64,000 nt of DNA from Candidatus Eiseniibacteriota bacterium. Its GTDB lineage: Bacteria; Eisenbacteria; RBG-16-71-46; CAIMUX01. How positions within the stretch are numbered: the stretch's first letter is position 1; each line of letters begins with the position of its first letter. This document shows, piece by piece, positions 32,244-43,246 of the stretch. The stretch is from assembly GCA_016712505.1 (NCBI GenBank), contig JADJQY010000002.1:62001-126000 (forward strand), in the 5' to 3' direction. The notes under the pieces were generated by a model that searched no databases, had not been told where the DNA came from, and was given only the letters and a program-made list of their open reading frames with translations. The position numbers and the translations under genes were made by a program.

Positions 32244-33851
32244 ATGGCGCGCTCTTTTGAGCAACCTGAAGTCAATCCAGAGTTCCAGCAGCGGATCCTG
32301 ACCGGCTCCGCGCTGGGCAACACCGGCTCCGCGCAGGGCAACACCGGCGGAGAACTCGGACCGGAGTTTTTGGGACGGGTGCGCATGGCGTCGCTCGTCC
32401 TGGGTGGTCTGGTCACTGCGGTGATCCTGCTGCGCATGGGCACCTTGGCTGCCGGCGCTTTCGGCGTGGGCCTCGGGCTCTCGATCCTCAATCTATTCCT
32501 GCTCGAGTTCGTGGCCCGGCGCGTATTGCGCCCGGAGCCGCTCTGGGGGCCGCCGGTCTACGCGGCCCTGGCGGTCAAGCTGCCGCTCCTGCTCGGCGGT
32601 TCCGCCGCAGCCCTCTACTGGTTGCATCTATCGTCGCTCTGGTTCGGACTCGGCTTCGCCAGCGTGCTCGTGGTGACCCTGCTCAAGGTGATCGGCCGCA
32701 TGGTGACCGCACCGAAGGGGGGCTCGCGATCGGGCGGTTTCATCGAGCCGAAGCTCGCTCCCCGTCGGGTCGCGCGCCCGGGAGTGATGAAGTTCCTCGT
32801 CGCGATGCTCATCGCCGGGCCGGTGGTCTACATGCTGGCCAGCGGCGCCTGGATGGCCGGAGATCTTTCGGAACGCGCCGGTCTGTCGGTCAAGCCGACG
32901 GTGGCGCTGGCCGAGGAGCCGCACGGAGGGGCGACAGAACACGCTGCTCCGGCGGAAGGGCACACGGCTCCAGCCGAGGGACACACGGCTCCGGCCCAGG
33001 CGCATCCGGCGGCCGGTGGAAGCCACGCGGCTCCCGCCGCGAATCATGGAGATGCGGGTCACGGGGAAGGCGGTCACGCCGAAGGGGTGCATGCGCCGGA
33101 GTTCCCGAACTGGATCGTGCTGGCGAACTACCTCTTCCCGGACGCGAGCTGGGCGCACTTCCTGCACACCTGGGAAACGCCGCTCTTCAGCCTGCCGGTG
33201 GTGCTGTTCCTCTGTATCATCGCGATCATGGCCTCGCGGAATCCGAAGATGGTCCCGGGGCCGCTGCAGAACGTGGTCGAGATCGCGGTCGAGAGCTTCA
33301 CGAATTTCGTCGAGGGGATGCTCGGCCCGCAGGGCCGCCAGTTCGTCCCGTTCCTCGGCACGCTGTTCTTCTATATCTGGTTCTCGAATCTCGAAGGACT
33401 CCTGCCGCTCATGAAGTCGCCCACCTCGGTGCTGAACACCACCGTGGCGCTCGCGGTTTGCGTGTTCTTCTACGTCCAGTACACCGGATTGACCAAGCTG
33501 GGGCCGGGCAAGTTCCTGATGCACCTGGCGGGGGATCCGAAGGACGCGATCGGCTGGGCGATGGTGCCGCTGCTCTTGCCGCTCCACATCATCGGCGAGT
33601 TCGCCAAGCCGATGTCGCTGTCTCTCCGTCTCTTCGGCAACGTGTTCGGCGAGGACGTGCTCCTGGCCGTGTTCGGCATGCTGATCCTGATCCCGCTCGG
33701 ATCGTTCCAGTTCGGCCTGCCGCTGCACCTGCCGTTCATCTTCCTGGCTCTGCTTCTGAGTTCGATCCAGGCGCTGGTGTTCACGCTGCTCTCGACTCTC
33801 TACTTCTCCCAGATGCTGCCGCACGAGGAGCATGAGGGGGCGCACCACTAA
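32244..33851 (+). CDS. atpB: F0 subunit I - subunit a fusion (AtpI-AtpB)
   Basis: 535 residues from the ATG at 32244 (GGGGGGAGA upstream). Residues about 45-155 form four helices of ATP-synthase subunit I type (VRMASLVLGGLVTAVILLRM, FGVGLGLSILNLFLLEF and so on). Without any stop the frame runs into subunit a. At Met182 (MKFLVAMLIAGPVVYML) begins what would normally be its leader-like first helix, then an approximately 80-residue His/Ala/Pro-rich periplasmic loop (AAPAEGHTAPAEGHTA). The five-helix proton-channel domain follows, with the essential Arg462 in SLSLRLFGN. Proton translocation against the c-ring is secure; the I-a fusion is unusual. Internal initiation at 32787 cannot be excluded but lacks a well-spaced SD. 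Confidence 0.85.
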   Translation: MARSFEQPEVNPEFQQRILTGSALGNTGSAQGNTGGELGPEFLGRVRMASLVLGGLVTAVILLRMGTLAAGAFGVGLGLSILNLFLLEFVARRVLRPEPLWGPPVYAALAVKLPLLLGGSAAALYWLHLSSLWFGLGFASVLVVTLLKVIGRMVTAPKGGSRSGGFIEPKLAPRRVARPGVMKFLVAMLIAGPVVYMLASGAWMAGDLSERAGLSVKPTVALAEEPHGGATEHAAPAEGHTAPAEGHTAPAQAHPAAGGSHAAPAANHGDAGHGEGGHAEGVHAPEFPNWIVLANYLFPDASWAHFLHTWETPLFSLPVVLFLCIIAIMASRNPKMVPGPLQNVVEIAVESFTNFVEGMLGPQGRQFVPFLGTLFFYIWFSNLEGLLPLMKSPTSVLNTTVALAVCVFFYVQYTGLTKLGPGKFLMHLAGDPKDAIGWAMVPLLLPLHIIGEFAKPMSLSLRLFGNVFGEDVLLAVFGMLILIPLGSFQFGLPLHLPFIFLALLLSSIQALVFTLLSTLYFSQMLPHEEHEGAHH

Positions 33852-33987
33852 GCACGGTGCGGTAGGGCGAGAGGAGCCGGTTGTTCGCCCGCGGGACTGT
33901 TCACCGCGGGGACCTCGGTCGCGAGTGCGATCGGGAGAGGGAGGATCGCCCCGGGCGGTCCGCAACGAGAAAGAGGAGGAAGTCGTC

Positions 33988-34218
33988 GTGTTGGAGATGA
34001 ACCTGCTCGGTTTGGGCATCCCGCTAGGCCTCGGTCTTGCCGCCATCGGCTCGGGCATCGGTCTGGGCAACGCGGTGAACGGCGCCATGCAGGCGATGGG
34101 GCGTCAGCCGGAGGCCGCGGGCAAGATCCAGACCGCGATGGTGATCGGCGCCGCGTTCATCGAGGCGCTCACCATCTACGCCCTCATCATCGCGTTCCAG
34201 GGCCTGGGCAAGCTCTGA
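33988..34218 (+). CDS. atpE: ATP synthase F0 subunit c (proton type)
   Basis: 76 residues from the GTG at 33988 (GAGGAGGA 8 bases upstream; the ATG at 33997 is an alternative). Two-helix hairpin: helix 1 with the glycine ladder GLGLAAIGSGIGLGNAVNG, polar loop RQPEA, helix 2 with the ion-binding Glu59 in FIEALTIY. The EALTIY context resembles chloroplast/cyanobacterial H+-type c-subunits. The Na+ signature (Gln in helix 1, EST...Y in helix 2) is absent, so the ring should be proton-driven. 136 bp after atpB. Confidence 0.92.
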   Translation: MLEMNLLGLGIPLGLGLAAIGSGIGLGNAVNGAMQAMGRQPEAAGKIQTAMVIGAAFIEALTIYALIIAFQGLGKL

Positions 34219-34402
34219 TCCGACCCCTCGGGGTTGATTTCCCGCCGGCACCGGAGGGAGATCGGAGCCGGTGAGAATCCGGTCGGCCCGTGAGACGGGT
34301 CGATACGGTTCGATTCGAGAGCCCTAACCCGGAAGGGGCGACGCGCAAACGACGGCTCGCGCTGCGGGCCGGGCGTGGGTCGATCCCGGAGGAGAGTCGC
34401 GG

Positions 34403-34927
34403 ATGAATTTGATCTGGAGTCAGGTAGTCACCCAAATCGTCGGGTTCCTGATCGCGCTCCTGATCCTGAAGAAGTACGCCTGGGGACCGGTCTTGGCCCT
34501 GCTCGAGGAGCGCCGGCAGAAGATCCAGGCGGAGTTCGACAAGATCGAGAGCACGCGGCAGGAAGTCGCCTCGCTCAAGGGCGAGGTCGAGACCCAGCTT
34601 CGGAACATGGAAGCCCAGGCCCGCACGCGCATCCAGGAAGCGGTGCAGGAGGGGCAGCGGGTGGCGGCCGAGATCACCGAAAAGGCGCGGTCCGAGTCCC
34701 GGGAGCTGGTCGAGCGGGCGAAGGACGAGATCGCGCGCGATCGCGACAAGGCCCGCGTCGAACTGCGCAACGAGATGGTGCAGATGGTCGTGATCGCGAC
34801 CGAGCGCGTCGTTTCCGAGCGGATGGACGAGGCGAAGCACAAGGAGCGGATCGCGTCGTTCATTGATTCGCTTACTTCGGTCAATGCCGGTGCTTCCGGC
34901 GACGCTCGCGGAAAGGGCGCCCGATGA
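34403..34927 (+). CDS. atpF: ATP synthase F0 subunit b
   Basis: 174 residues: one N-terminal membrane helix (QVVTQIVGFLIALLILKKYAW) then a long charged coiled coil (LLEERRQKIQAEFDKIESTR onward), forming the peripheral stalk with delta. GGAGGAGAG precedes the start. The TGA stop overlaps the atpH ATG (ATGA, 34924-34927). The 184-bp gap before it shows no gene; it contains a GC-rich hairpin (GCCGG TGAGAAT CCGG, about 34267-34283). Confidence 0.92.
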   Translation: MNLIWSQVVTQIVGFLIALLILKKYAWGPVLALLEERRQKIQAEFDKIESTRQEVASLKGEVETQLRNMEAQARTRIQEAVQEGQRVAAEITEKARSESRELVERAKDEIARDRDKARVELRNEMVQMVVIATERVVSERMDEAKHKERIASFIDSLTSVNAGASGDARGKGAR

Positions 34928-35475
34928 TTCGGGATCGGGGCGTCGCGCACCGCTACGCCGCGGCGCTGTTCGGCGCGGCACTCTCCCGGAAGGCCTTGAA
35001 CGAGGTCGACGGGGACATCCGTGGCCTGGCGAAGCTGTACGAGAAGGAGCCTGGGCTGCAGACCTTCCTCGAAGCGCCAAACGTGCTCGACGCCGACAAG
35101 GAGAAGTTCATCCGGGCGGTTCTGGGCGGTCGGGTGAGCGAACTGGTTCTGCAGTTCTACCTGCTCATGCTGAAGAAGAAGCGCGTGCAGCATCTGCCGC
35201 TGGTCTTCGATCCGTTCGAGCGGCTGGTCGAGCATCATATGGGGATGGAGCGGGCGGAGGTCACGACCGCGATCCCGATGCCCGCGGCCCAGGCGGAGGA
35301 GCTGCAGAAGCGGCTCGAGACGCTGACCGGGAAGAAGGTCTCGCTGGTGACGCGGGTCGATCCGAAGATCCTGGGCGGTGCGGTGGTGACGGTCGGGGGA
35401 AAGATCCTGGATGGGAGCGTCCGCTACCGGCTCGATCGCCTGCGCGACGAACTGCTGGCCGCGAAGGTCCACTAG
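34924..35475 (+). CDS. atpH: ATP synthase F1 subunit delta
   Basis: 183 residues with the OSCP/delta pattern: N-terminal helical bundle starting VAHRYAAALFGAALSRK, and a C-terminal domain containing DPKILGGAVVTVGGKILDGSVRYRL. It links the b stalk to the top of the alpha3beta3 head. Translationally coupled to atpF by the ATGA overlap; 82 bp precede atpA. Confidence 0.92.
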   Translation: MIRDRGVAHRYAAALFGAALSRKALNEVDGDIRGLAKLYEKEPGLQTFLEAPNVLDADKEKFIRAVLGGRVSELVLQFYLLMLKKKRVQHLPLVFDPFERLVEHHMGMERAEVTTAIPMPAAQAEELQKRLETLTGKKVSLVTRVDPKILGGAVVTVGGKILDGSVRYRLDRLRDELLAAKVH

Positions 35476-35557
35476 GGTCCACCAAACCACGTTTCGAGAT
35501 GCCATTCCGACGCGCCGCCAGCGGCGCGGAGGATTGCCTTACTGAAGGGGAGCGAAG

Positions 35558-37078
<1,521 letters not shown>

Positions 37079-37087
37079 GAGACCGGG

Positions 37088-37957
37088 GTGGCTACACTCA
37101 AACAGATCCGGCGCCGGATCCGCTCGGTCAAGTCGACGCAGCAGATCACGCGCGCGATGGAGATGGTGGCGGCGGCCAAGCTGAAGCGGGCCACCGACCG
37201 GGCTCTGGCTTCGCGGCCCTATGCCCGGAAGGCGGCCGAAGTGCTGCGCAGTCTGGCCGGGGCGGCGGGCAGCCTCTCCCACCCGCTGTTCGAAGAACGG
37301 CCGGTGGCCCGGAAACTGGTGGTGGTGATCGCGTCGGACAAGGGGCTCTGCGGCTCGTACAACATGACGGTGTTTCGCCGGATGGAAAACGAGTATCCGC
37401 GCGCCAACCGGAGCGGTCTGTTGCTCTATCCGGTGGGACGTCGGGCCGACGCCTATTTCGGCAAACGGCCCTGGGAGTTGATCGCCAGCCTGCCCGAGCT
37501 GGGGGACCAGACCAACCCGCAGAAGGCGAAGCGGCTGGCGGCGGAGCTGGTGCAGCTCTACCTGGACAAGAAGGTCGATTCGGTCTCGCTGGTGTTCACC
37601 CGCTACGTGTCGGTGATCTCACGCCGGGTGGTCGAGGAGCCGTTGCTCCCGATCGTGCCGGACAAGAGCGCGACCGCGGACGGGGACAATGCGGCGAACG
37701 AAAACTACATCTTCGAGCCGTCGCCCGAGGCGATCTTCGAGACCCTGTTGCCGCGCTACATCGAGAACCGCGTGCTGCAGGCGATGAGCGAGTCGCTGGC
37801 GAGCGAGCATGCCGCGCGGATGGTCTCGATGGGCGCCGCGAGCAAGAACGCGAAGGAAGTGATCGAGCGGCTGACCCTGGAGGGGAACAAGCTCCGTCAG
37901 GCCGCGATCACGCGCGAGATTTCGGAGATCGTAGGCGGCGTCGAGGCGCTGAAGTAG
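37088..37957 (+). CDS. atpG: ATP synthase F1 subunit gamma
   Basis: 289 residues from a GTG at 37088. The N-terminal coiled-coil segment (LKQIRRRIRSVKSTQQITRAMEMVAAAKL) and the C-terminal one (RMVSMGAASKNAKEVIERL, NKLRQAAITREISEIVGG) are canonical rotor helices. SDKGLCGSYN is conserved. It is the rotating central shaft. Nine bp after atpA, 20 bp before atpD. Confidence 0.95.
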   Translation: MATLKQIRRRIRSVKSTQQITRAMEMVAAAKLKRATDRALASRPYARKAAEVLRSLAGAAGSLSHPLFEERPVARKLVVVIASDKGLCGSYNMTVFRRMENEYPRANRSGLLLYPVGRRADAYFGKRPWELIASLPELGDQTNPQKAKRLAAELVQLYLDKKVDSVSLVFTRYVSVISRRVVEEPLLPIVPDKSATADGDNAANENYIFEPSPEAIFETLLPRYIENRVLQAMSESLASEHAARMVSMGAASKNAKEVIERLTLEGNKLRQAAITREISEIVGGVEALK

Positions 37958-37977
37958 AAACAGGAGGACCGAGAGGC

Positions 37978-39387
<1,410 letters not shown>

Positions 39388-39397
39388 GCGGTGGGCG

Positions 39398-39808
39398 ATG
39401 GCGGAGACGTTTCATCTTTCGGTGCTCACCCCGACGGCCAGCCTCCTCGATGAGGAGGTGGAGTCGGCGATCTTTCCGGGGAGCGAGGGCTATCTGGGAG
39501 TGCTGGCCCACCACGCGCCGCTTCTGACCGCGCTCATCCCGGGGAAGATCACGGTGCGTCGCCCGGACGGTACGACCAGCCTGTATGCCGTTTCGGGCGG
39601 GTTCCTCGAGGTCTCGGGCAATCGCGCCAACGTGCTGGCCGACGCCCTCGAGGAGGCCGGTTCGATCGACGCGGCGCGGGCCGCGCGGGCGCTCGAGCGG
39701 GCCAGAACCCGGATGAAGGAGCACGGCAAGTGGGATACCACCCGGAACGAGGCGGCGCTCCGACGGGCGCAGAATCGACTCGGAGTGGTGCACGACGCGA
39801 AATCGTGA
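39398..39808 (+). CDS. atpC: ATP synthase F1 subunit epsilon
   Basis: 136 residues: N-terminal beta-sandwich (LSVLTPTASLLDEEVESAIFPGSEGYLGVLAHHAPLLTAL pattern, shown here only by its start and family spacing) and a C-terminal helical hairpin (AARALERARTRMKEH...EAALRRAQNRLGV) that can brake the rotor in many bacteria. Last gene of the operon, followed by a UUCG-loop terminator. Confidence 0.92.
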   Translation: MAETFHLSVLTPTASLLDEEVESAIFPGSEGYLGVLAHHAPLLTALIPGKITVRRPDGTTSLYAVSGGFLEVSGNRANVLADALEEAGSIDAARAARALERARTRMKEHGKWDTTRNEAALRRAQNRLGVVHDAKS

Positions 39809-39861
39809 CCCGCTTCTGCGGCTGAGCAAGCCGGAAACCGGTCCTGGATCGGCACGGAATT

Positions 39862-39892
39862 CACGGGCGCTTCGGCGCCCGTGGTCGTTTTT
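39862..39892 (+). terminator. Intrinsic terminator of atp operon
   Basis: Stem CACGGGCGC / GCGCCCGTG with a TTCG tetraloop (39862-39883), then GTCGTTTTT. Confidence 0.88.
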
Positions 39893-39906
39893 GGGCGCGG
39901 GCGCGA

Positions 39907-39968
39907 CCCCTCGGGATCAGGGCCCTCGGGATCAGGGCCTTCGGGATCAGGGCCTTCGGGATCAGGCG
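39907..39968. repeat. 15-bp tandem repeat x4 overlapping a stop codon
   Basis: CGGGATCAGGGCC(C/T)T-type units with cores starting at 39912, 39927, 39942 and 39957. The last unit contains the TGA (minus, 39962-39964) of the histidine kinase gene, so every unit reads TGATCCCGA from that strand. Confidence 0.85.
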
Positions 39969-41521
39969 GCGTCGTCGAGCTGGTCACCGGCGCGCGGACG
40001 GTCGTCCGAGGTGGGATCCTCGTCGACCTCGGCCGGCGCCGCGGTCAGGGGAAGCGAGAAGCGAAAGGCCGCTCCTCCTCCATCGACGTTCTCGCACCAG
40101 ATCCGGCCGCCGTGGGCCTGCACGATCTCCCGCGCGATGGCTAGCCCGAGGCCGGTGCCCCCGGCGCCCGATTTGGTCTTGCTCGACTGGGTGAACTTGT
40201 CGAAGACCAGGCGGAGCTCCTCCTCCGGCACGCCGGGACCATAGTCCCGCACCGAGACCACGACCAGATCTCCCAGCGGCTCGAGCGACAGCTCGATCGC
40301 CGCCCCCTCGGGCGAGAACTTGATCGCGTTCGAGAGCAGGTTCCGCGTGACCTGGCCGACCCGGCTGGGGTCGACGTGGGCGAAGCAGGCCTCGTCTTCC
40401 GGCCCCATCTCCAGCGAGACGCGCCGCTCGCGCGCCCACGGTTCCAGTTCCAGCCGGATGCCGTTGACCACCTCGAAGATCGACACCGTGCTGCGCTCGA
40501 AGTTCATCCGCCCCGCCTCCAGCTTGGCCAGATCGAGCAGGTCGTTGAGCAGCCGGAGCAGACCCGATCCGCAGTCCATGATGTTCTGAAAATACTCGCG
40601 GAGTTCGTCCCGCTCCGCCTCGGCGTACTCCCTAAGTCCGAAGCGGGCGTAGCTCAGGATGCCGTGCATGGGGGTGCGGAGCTCATGGGAGGTATTGGCC
40701 AGGAACTCCGACTTCGCCCGTGCGCTGCTCTCCGCGCTGTCGCGCGCCTGGCGAATCTCCTCCATCGCCTCCTCCAGGCCGCGGCGCGCCCGCAGTGAGG
40801 CGGCCCGTAGCTGATAGATGCCGAGAGAGAGGACGACGGAGATCAGCGCCGCGACGAAGAGCCCGAAGACCAGGGCGATGCGCATGCCGGCGAGGTGCTG
40901 CTGGTAGGTCTCGGCCGTGTAGTCGACCCCGAGAACGCCGTAGAGATTCCCTTGCGCGTCGCGCAGGGGGGCGTAGGCGCTGAGGAAGGTTCCCCACTGG
41001 TCCTGGTACGGCTCCTCCTCCGCCTGCGCGGCGCCGCTCCGCAGGGCGGCCATCAGCGCCGGGCTGGCATCGTCATAGCGATCGAGCAGGTGCGACTTCT
41101 CGTCGATGCCGTCGCCGTCGGTGTCGCCCGGCGGGGTCGGGTCGAGGACGAAGTAGACCGCGTCATCGCGGAGGATGCAGGTGTAGACGAACTTGATCTC
41201 GGGGCTGACCTCGAGGAACGCCGCCAGCGGCTGCAGCGCCTGGTTGTAGGCCTCCGATCCTTCCAGCGCGGCATCGTCGTCGAGCGCCTGGTGAACTTCG
41301 GCGTCGACCAGCACCGAGGCGGAGCGTGCGATCCCGGTGAGCCCTTCCCGCAGCTCGTCCTTCACCGCCTCGAGCGAGCGGACGTAGAGCATGCCGGAGC
41401 AAACGCCGATCGCGAGGGAACTGACCAGCCCGACCGCCACGGCCTCGGTGGCGGCCTCATTCCGCGCGATGATCGACCGCCAGCGTTCGATCAGGGAGGC
41501 GAATGTCCGGCGCAGCGGCAT
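39962..41521 (-). CDS. Membrane sensor histidine kinase
   Basis: 519 residues. TM1 at about 26-48; an extracytoplasmic dCache-like sensor at about 50-212 containing an Asp-rich loop DTDGDGIDEKSH (possible Ca-binding) and GTFLSAYAPLRDAQGNLYGVLGVD; TM2 at about 214-236; a short coiled coil; then HisKA with phosphoacceptor His279 (NTSHELRTPMHG). The HATPase domain has N box NLLSNAIKFSPEG, GPGVPE and GTGLGLAI. It lacks a receiver. Third gene of a tight minus-strand set (9 bp after the CHASE4-PAS gene); its stop lies in a tandem repeat. Signal unknown. Confidence 0.9.
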   Translation of the reverse strand: MPLRRTFASLIERWRSIIARNEAATEAVAVGLVSSLAIGVCSGMLYVRSLEAVKDELREGLTGIARSASVLVDAEVHQALDDDAALEGSEAYNQALQPLAAFLEVSPEIKFVYTCILRDDAVYFVLDPTPPGDTDGDGIDEKSHLLDRYDDASPALMAALRSGAAQAEEEPYQDQWGTFLSAYAPLRDAQGNLYGVLGVDYTAETYQQHLAGMRIALVFGLFVAALISVVLSLGIYQLRAASLRARRGLEEAMEEIRQARDSAESSARAKSEFLANTSHELRTPMHGILSYARFGLREYAEAERDELREYFQNIMDCGSGLLRLLNDLLDLAKLEAGRMNFERSTVSIFEVVNGIRLELEPWARERRVSLEMGPEDEACFAHVDPSRVGQVTRNLLSNAIKFSPEGAAIELSLEPLGDLVVVSVRDYGPGVPEEELRLVFDKFTQSSKTKSGAGGTGLGLAIAREIVQAHGGRIWCENVDGGGAAFRFSLPLTAAPAEVDEDPTSDDRPRAGDQLDDAA

Positions 41522-41530
41522 CGTGGCCTC

Positions 41531-43228
41531 CTAGGCCGCCCGCGCGTGGTCGCGGCCGTCGGGCTCCGGGTCGAGCAGCAGTTCAACCACCTGCACCTCG
41601 CCGCCGGGGCTCTGCAGCGGCCCGGTCCAGACCCGGGCGGAGAGCGGGCTGCCGCTGGGATCGGAGTAGAGCTCTTCGCGCACCATCGAGCGGCGGCGGA
41701 CCACGACGTCTTGCCAGTCCCGCGCTCGGCGCGCCTCAGACCCGGTAGTCTCCTCAGCGGCGGCGGGTGGTCGCCGTTGATCGAGCTCCTGCGCCGCTGG
41801 GTTGGCGTAGAGGACGCGACCGGTCCAATCGCGCACCCAGACCGGGCGGGGGAGTTCGGCCAGGATCGTGGCCAGGAAGTCACGCTCGGCGCCGAGCCGG
41901 ACCTCGGCTGCACGCCGATCAGTCAGATCGATCGCGCAGATGGCGAGCTTCGGCTCGGCGCCGGTCGCCACGCGCGCCCGGGCCATCCACGCCCAGCGCT
42001 CGCCGGAGGTTTCCTCCCGCACCAGCGGACCATCCGAATGGAACGCCTCGCGGTCCAGCTCCAGGTGGCGGCAGGCGACGCCCATCTCGAGCAAGTCGTC
42101 CTCCGACCGGCCGACGGCCAGGCTACGATCGATGCCGAGCCGGCTTTCCGCCGGGAGGTTGAGGTAGAGCAGCCGACCCTGCTCGTCCTTGACCATCAGT
42201 TCCACCGGGAGCGCGTCCAGGCACCGTTTCAGGCCGTCCGGGGTCAAGCGCAGTTCGTCCGCCCCGTGACGCTCGATCAGATAGGTGGCCGCGCGCGCCA
42301 CCCCGGCATGATCCCGGTTTCGAAGCGCCCAGGTCTTCAGGTCATCGGCCCGCCCGATGCGGAGCAGGTCTTCCAGTTCAGTCAGAGGGCGGTCGACCCA
42401 CCACCACATCAGCGCGGCCGAGACCGCAAGCAGCGGTCCGAGGAGAAGCAAGAGTCCCAGGCGCGTCCGGCGTTGGGTTTCGTTCAGGGCGACTGCGAAC
42501 GGCACCACACGGATCATCCGGAGATCAGCCAGCGCCTGGCCGTCCGGCCCGGGCAAGGGGTGGCGAATCTGAATCCGATCCTTCCGGGTTCCCTCGCTGA
42601 CGTCTCGAGAACGAGAGTCGGTCGGCACGAGGAGGACCTGGGCTGCGGCGGCGGTTCCGAGTTCACTCAGGATCGTCTCGTCCCAGCGGCGTGCGACGAG
42701 AAACCAGCCGACCGGATCTGTGCCGCGCTCCGTGGCCTGGAACTCGATCGGCGCGCAGCGAATCTCGAGCAGGCCGCGCGCATCCCGGGTGAAGCAGTGG
42801 AAGAACAGGTCCTGCGCAGTGAGGGCCTCGAGACGGGCGGCGTCGAGAGGCGGCACGGCGAGCCCGGCCTCTCCGTCGGCGAACTCCGCGCGGATGAGCT
42901 GGAACCGGCGGTCGAGCACCCAGTGGGCGCTGGCCTGAAACGTCCCCAGGGTGCCCTCGAGGTTGACCGTGGCCCACTGCGGATCCTTTGTCAGGACGTA
43001 GTTTGCGGTCTCGTCCCAGTGGGAGTAGTCGGCGGCGTAGGCGGCCAGCATCCGCCCGCTCGTTTCGATGCTCTGCTCGAGCTGGCGCCCGGCCGTCTCC
43101 TCGATCTCGCGCAGGAACCCGTCGCGCAGCGCCTCCCGCTCGCCCTGCAGGGCGCCCCAGACCCCGATCACAATTCCCGTGACCGTGAGGAGCAGCAGCG
43201 GTACGCGAAAGCGCGAGATGCGGGTCAT
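41531..43228 (-). CDS. CHASE4-PAS-PAS membrane sensor without output domain
   Basis: 565 residues. TM1 at about 8-27; a periplasmic CHASE4-type sensor (about 40-255) with the hallmark AYAADYSHWDETANYV, then WVLDRRFQLI and WFLVARRWDETIL; TM2 at about 261-281; two PAS-like domains (about 330-440 DALPVELMVKDEQGRLLYLN and about 450-550 LAELPRPVWVRDWTGRVLYAN). The protein then simply ends: there is no HisKA, GGDEF, EAL or other effector. It sits between a receiver-kinase gene and a histidine kinase gene, so it may hand its signal to one of them. Function by partner contact is inference. Confidence 0.8.
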   Translation of the reverse strand: MTRISRFRVPLLLLTVTGIVIGVWGALQGEREALRDGFLREIEETAGRQLEQSIETSGRMLAAYAADYSHWDETANYVLTKDPQWATVNLEGTLGTFQASAHWVLDRRFQLIRAEFADGEAGLAVPPLDAARLEALTAQDLFFHCFTRDARGLLEIRCAPIEFQATERGTDPVGWFLVARRWDETILSELGTAAAAQVLLVPTDSRSRDVSEGTRKDRIQIRHPLPGPDGQALADLRMIRVVPFAVALNETQRRTRLGLLLLLGPLLAVSAALMWWWVDRPLTELEDLLRIGRADDLKTWALRNRDHAGVARAATYLIERHGADELRLTPDGLKRCLDALPVELMVKDEQGRLLYLNLPAESRLGIDRSLAVGRSEDDLLEMGVACRHLELDREAFHSDGPLVREETSGERWAWMARARVATGAEPKLAICAIDLTDRRAAEVRLGAERDFLATILAELPRPVWVRDWTGRVLYANPAAQELDQRRPPAAAEETTGSEARRARDWQDVVVRRRSMVREELYSDPSGSPLSARVWTGPLQSPGGEVQVVELLLDPEPDGRDHARAA

Positions 43229-43246
43229 CGGTTGAAGACGGCCCGC

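Noticed and set aside
34255..34310. GAGCCGGTGAGAATCCGG resembles the core loop of a cobalamin riboswitch
   Set aside because: No B12 box, no conserved CCACTGT-like junction, and it lies between atpE and atpF inside a housekeeping operon; probably a chance hairpin.
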